Shown here: positions 12,937-14,456 of the stretch, one piece after another
How the letters are laid out: each line of letters opens with the position of its first letter
Numbering within the stretch: the stretch's first letter is position 1
DNA from: an uncultured Mordavella sp.
GTDB lineage: Bacteria; Bacillota; Clostridia; Lachnospirales; Lachnospiraceae
Assembly: GCA_902406105.1 (NCBI GenBank)
Contig: CABPCP010000070.1
Location: 1-14,456, forward strand
Length of the DNA: 14,456 nucleotides
Direction of reading: 5' to 3'
Notes under the pieces: model-generated
What the model was told of the DNA's origin: nothing
Database searches by the model: none
Seen by the model: the letters and a program-made list of their open reading frames with translations, nothing else
Program-made: the position numbers and the translations under genes

Positions 12937-14456
12937 ATGAACATATATGAGGGTGTGCTGAAGTTTGGAGGGACATGGAGAACTTATCAGCAGAGGGTGC
13001 TTGACCATACGCAGGAATACTTAAATGACGGCAAGGTTCATATTGTGGCGGCGCCTGGTTCCGGGAAGACGACTCTCGGAATTGAATTGTTCCGAAGGCT
13101 GGGAGAACCATGTCTGATCTTATCCCCCAGTATCACAATCCGCCAGCAGTGGATCGCGCGGATCAAGGAGGGCTTTTTGCTGGAAGGAAACAGAGTAGAA
13201 GACTGGTGCTCTAATAATATCCAGAAACCTAAAGCCGTGACAGCGATTACTTATCAGGCTCTCCATAGCTGTATGAAACATTATATGGGGGTATTGAAAG
13301 ATGAGGGAGAGGAAGGAAACGAAGGTGAACAGTCAGAGGAAGAACTTGTAGATTATAGGGAGTTCGATATATATCAGGCGATCCGGGAAGCCAAGATCGG
13401 GACGATCTGTTTGGATGAAGCCCATCATCTAAGGAGTGAGTGGTGGAAAGCGCTGGAAGAGTTTTTGAAAAAGGTGCCCCAGATGAAGATTATTTCTCTG
13501 ACGGCTACCCCTCCCTATGACAGTACCCCGGCTCAGTGGAAGCGGTATATAGATATGTGCGGCCCCATCGATGAAGAAATCTTTACACCGGAGCTGGTAA
13601 AAGAAGGAAGTTTGTGCCCGCATCAGGACTATGTTTACTTTAACTGGCCTACAAAAGAAGAAACTCTCGCGGCAGAAACCTATCTGCGAAAGACCAGCCA
13701 AGTGATGGAAGAGATAAAGGAGGATCGGGATTTTGTTCAGATGATCGCAGCTCACAGGGGCATTTTAAGCCCTATGGAATATAGCGAGAAATTCTTGGAT
13801 GATCCCCAATATTTTTCTTCGATTTTGATCTTTTTACAGGAGGTGGGCGTGCCTTTCTCGCCCTATCTGAAAGAACTCCTTGGAACGAAGGGGAAACTTC
13901 CCAAACTGGATAATAAATGGATGGAAGTGCTGCTGCAAGGATTTTTATATGAGGATACGGAGGCCTATCCCTGCGACAAAGTGTACCGGGAGCAAATAAT
14001 TGAAAAACTGAAGGAAGCAGGCTGCATCAGGAGGAAAAAGGTCTGCCTGGCCCAAAATGAAGAAATCACCAAGCTTTTGGTAAAAAGCGCGGGGAAATTG
14101 AAAAGCATCGGGGAAATCGCCCGTTCAGAGCAAGAAGGTCTTGGAGAAAATTTGCGGCTTCTGATCTTGTGTGATTTTATCAAGAAAGAAATGCTCTCTT
14201 ATATCGGAAATGAGGAAAAGGAGATCAAAGAGATCGGCGCGGTCCCGATTTTCGAGTATCTGCGCAGACAGAGGATACCGGGTCTGCGGCTTGGAGTATT
14301 AAGTGGAAGCGTTGTGATCGTACCGTCTGATACAGAAGAAGAACTAAAAGAGCTTCTGATCCAGTATGGCTGCGAGGGAACATTATCGGCGCTTGGAGAT
14401 ACTGGTTACAGCAAAGCTTCCATTAGGGGGAATGGACATCATATGGTAGCCGTGAT
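12937..14456 (+). CDS. DEAD/DEAH-type superfamily 2 helicase (3' end missing)
   Basis: An open frame of 506 codons runs to the window edge without a stop, so it is partial by truncation of the window. Domain 1 shows a Q-motif-like WRTYQQ (14-19), Walker A APGSGKTT (39-46), DEAH box LDEAHHL (159-165) and motif III LTATPP (188-193). A strongly acidic stretch (about 121-138) lies between motifs I and II. About 200 residues without a clear motif (about 200-400) separate this from the start of the second RecA-like domain near RLLILCDFI (407-415); motifs V and VI would lie beyond the edge. It should act on DNA or RNA using ATP. GGAGAGGG at 12924-12931 supports ATG 12937. The noncoding RNA directly upstream is its only visible context; its biological role is unknown. 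Confidence 0.9.
   Translation, partial: MNIYEGVLKFGGTWRTYQQRVLDHTQEYLNDGKVHIVAAPGSGKTTLGIELFRRLGEPCLILSPSITIRQQWIARIKEGFLLEGNRVEDWCSNNIQKPKAVTAITYQALHSCMKHYMGVLKDEGEEGNEGEQSEEELVDYREFDIYQAIREAKIGTICLDEAHHLRSEWWKALEEFLKKVPQMKIISLTATPPYDSTPAQWKRYIDMCGPIDEEIFTPELVKEGSLCPHQDYVYFNWPTKEETLAAETYLRKTSQVMEEIKEDRDFVQMIAAHRGILSPMEYSEKFLDDPQYFSSILIFLQEVGVPFSPYLKELLGTKGKLPKLDNKWMEVLLQGFLYEDTEAYPCDKVYREQIIEKLKEAGCIRRKKVCLAQNEEITKLLVKSAGKLKSIGEIARSEQEGLGENLRLLILCDFIKKEMLSYIGNEEKEIKEIGAVPIFEYLRRQRIPGLRLGVLSGSVVIVPSDTEEELKELLIQYGCEGTLSALGDTGYSKASIRGNGHHMVAV

Overview
The window looks like a chromosomal segment of a gut-type Firmicute, most probably a Lachnospiraceae-like member of the Clostridia. This is inferred from strong AGGAGG ribosome binding sites, sigma-A promoters, typical clostridial protein families and a moderate GC content broken by an AT-rich stretch near 12.5 kb. 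No mobile element, CRISPR array or prophage gene was seen.

Layout. (1) 1-608: the 3' end of a 23S rRNA gene, a spacer with no 5S gene, tRNA-Asn(GUU) and an intrinsic terminator. (2) 628-2610: a LysR-type regulator that starts at TTG, followed by a short-chain dehydrogenase. Between them lies a symmetrical T-N11-A box placed as expected for a LysR activation site. (3) 2690-8731: a five-gene cell-envelope module on the plus strand: membrane-anchored VanY-type D,D-carboxypeptidase, OmpR-family response regulator, sensor-poor histidine kinase, MacB/LolD-type ABC ATPase and a 938-residue duplicated FtsX permease. A canonical promoter sits directly before the regulator and predicts a nearly leaderless message. 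An 11-bp-spaced direct repeat in front of the ATPase gene looks like the regulator's operator. (4) 8746-9910, minus strand: an aldo/keto reductase with a C-terminal 2x[4Fe-4S] domain. (5) 9999-11888: a PiT phosphate permease and its DUF47/PhoU-like partner behind a long, foldable 5' leader. (6) 11964-12503: a small zinc-ribbon protein and a terminator. (7) 12588-12886: an apparent stand-alone structured RNA with a consensus promoter, three hairpins and a 20-bp 3' hairpin. (8) 12937-end: a DEAH-type superfamily 2 helicase cut off by the window edge.

How they work together (inference): the LysR protein probably controls the dehydrogenase. The two-component system probably senses envelope or antibiotic stress, perhaps through the permease, and drives the ABC genes; the carboxypeptidase would remodel peptidoglycan precursors. 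PiT and DUF47 form a phosphate uptake pair. The least explained locus is the structured RNA directly upstream of the helicase.
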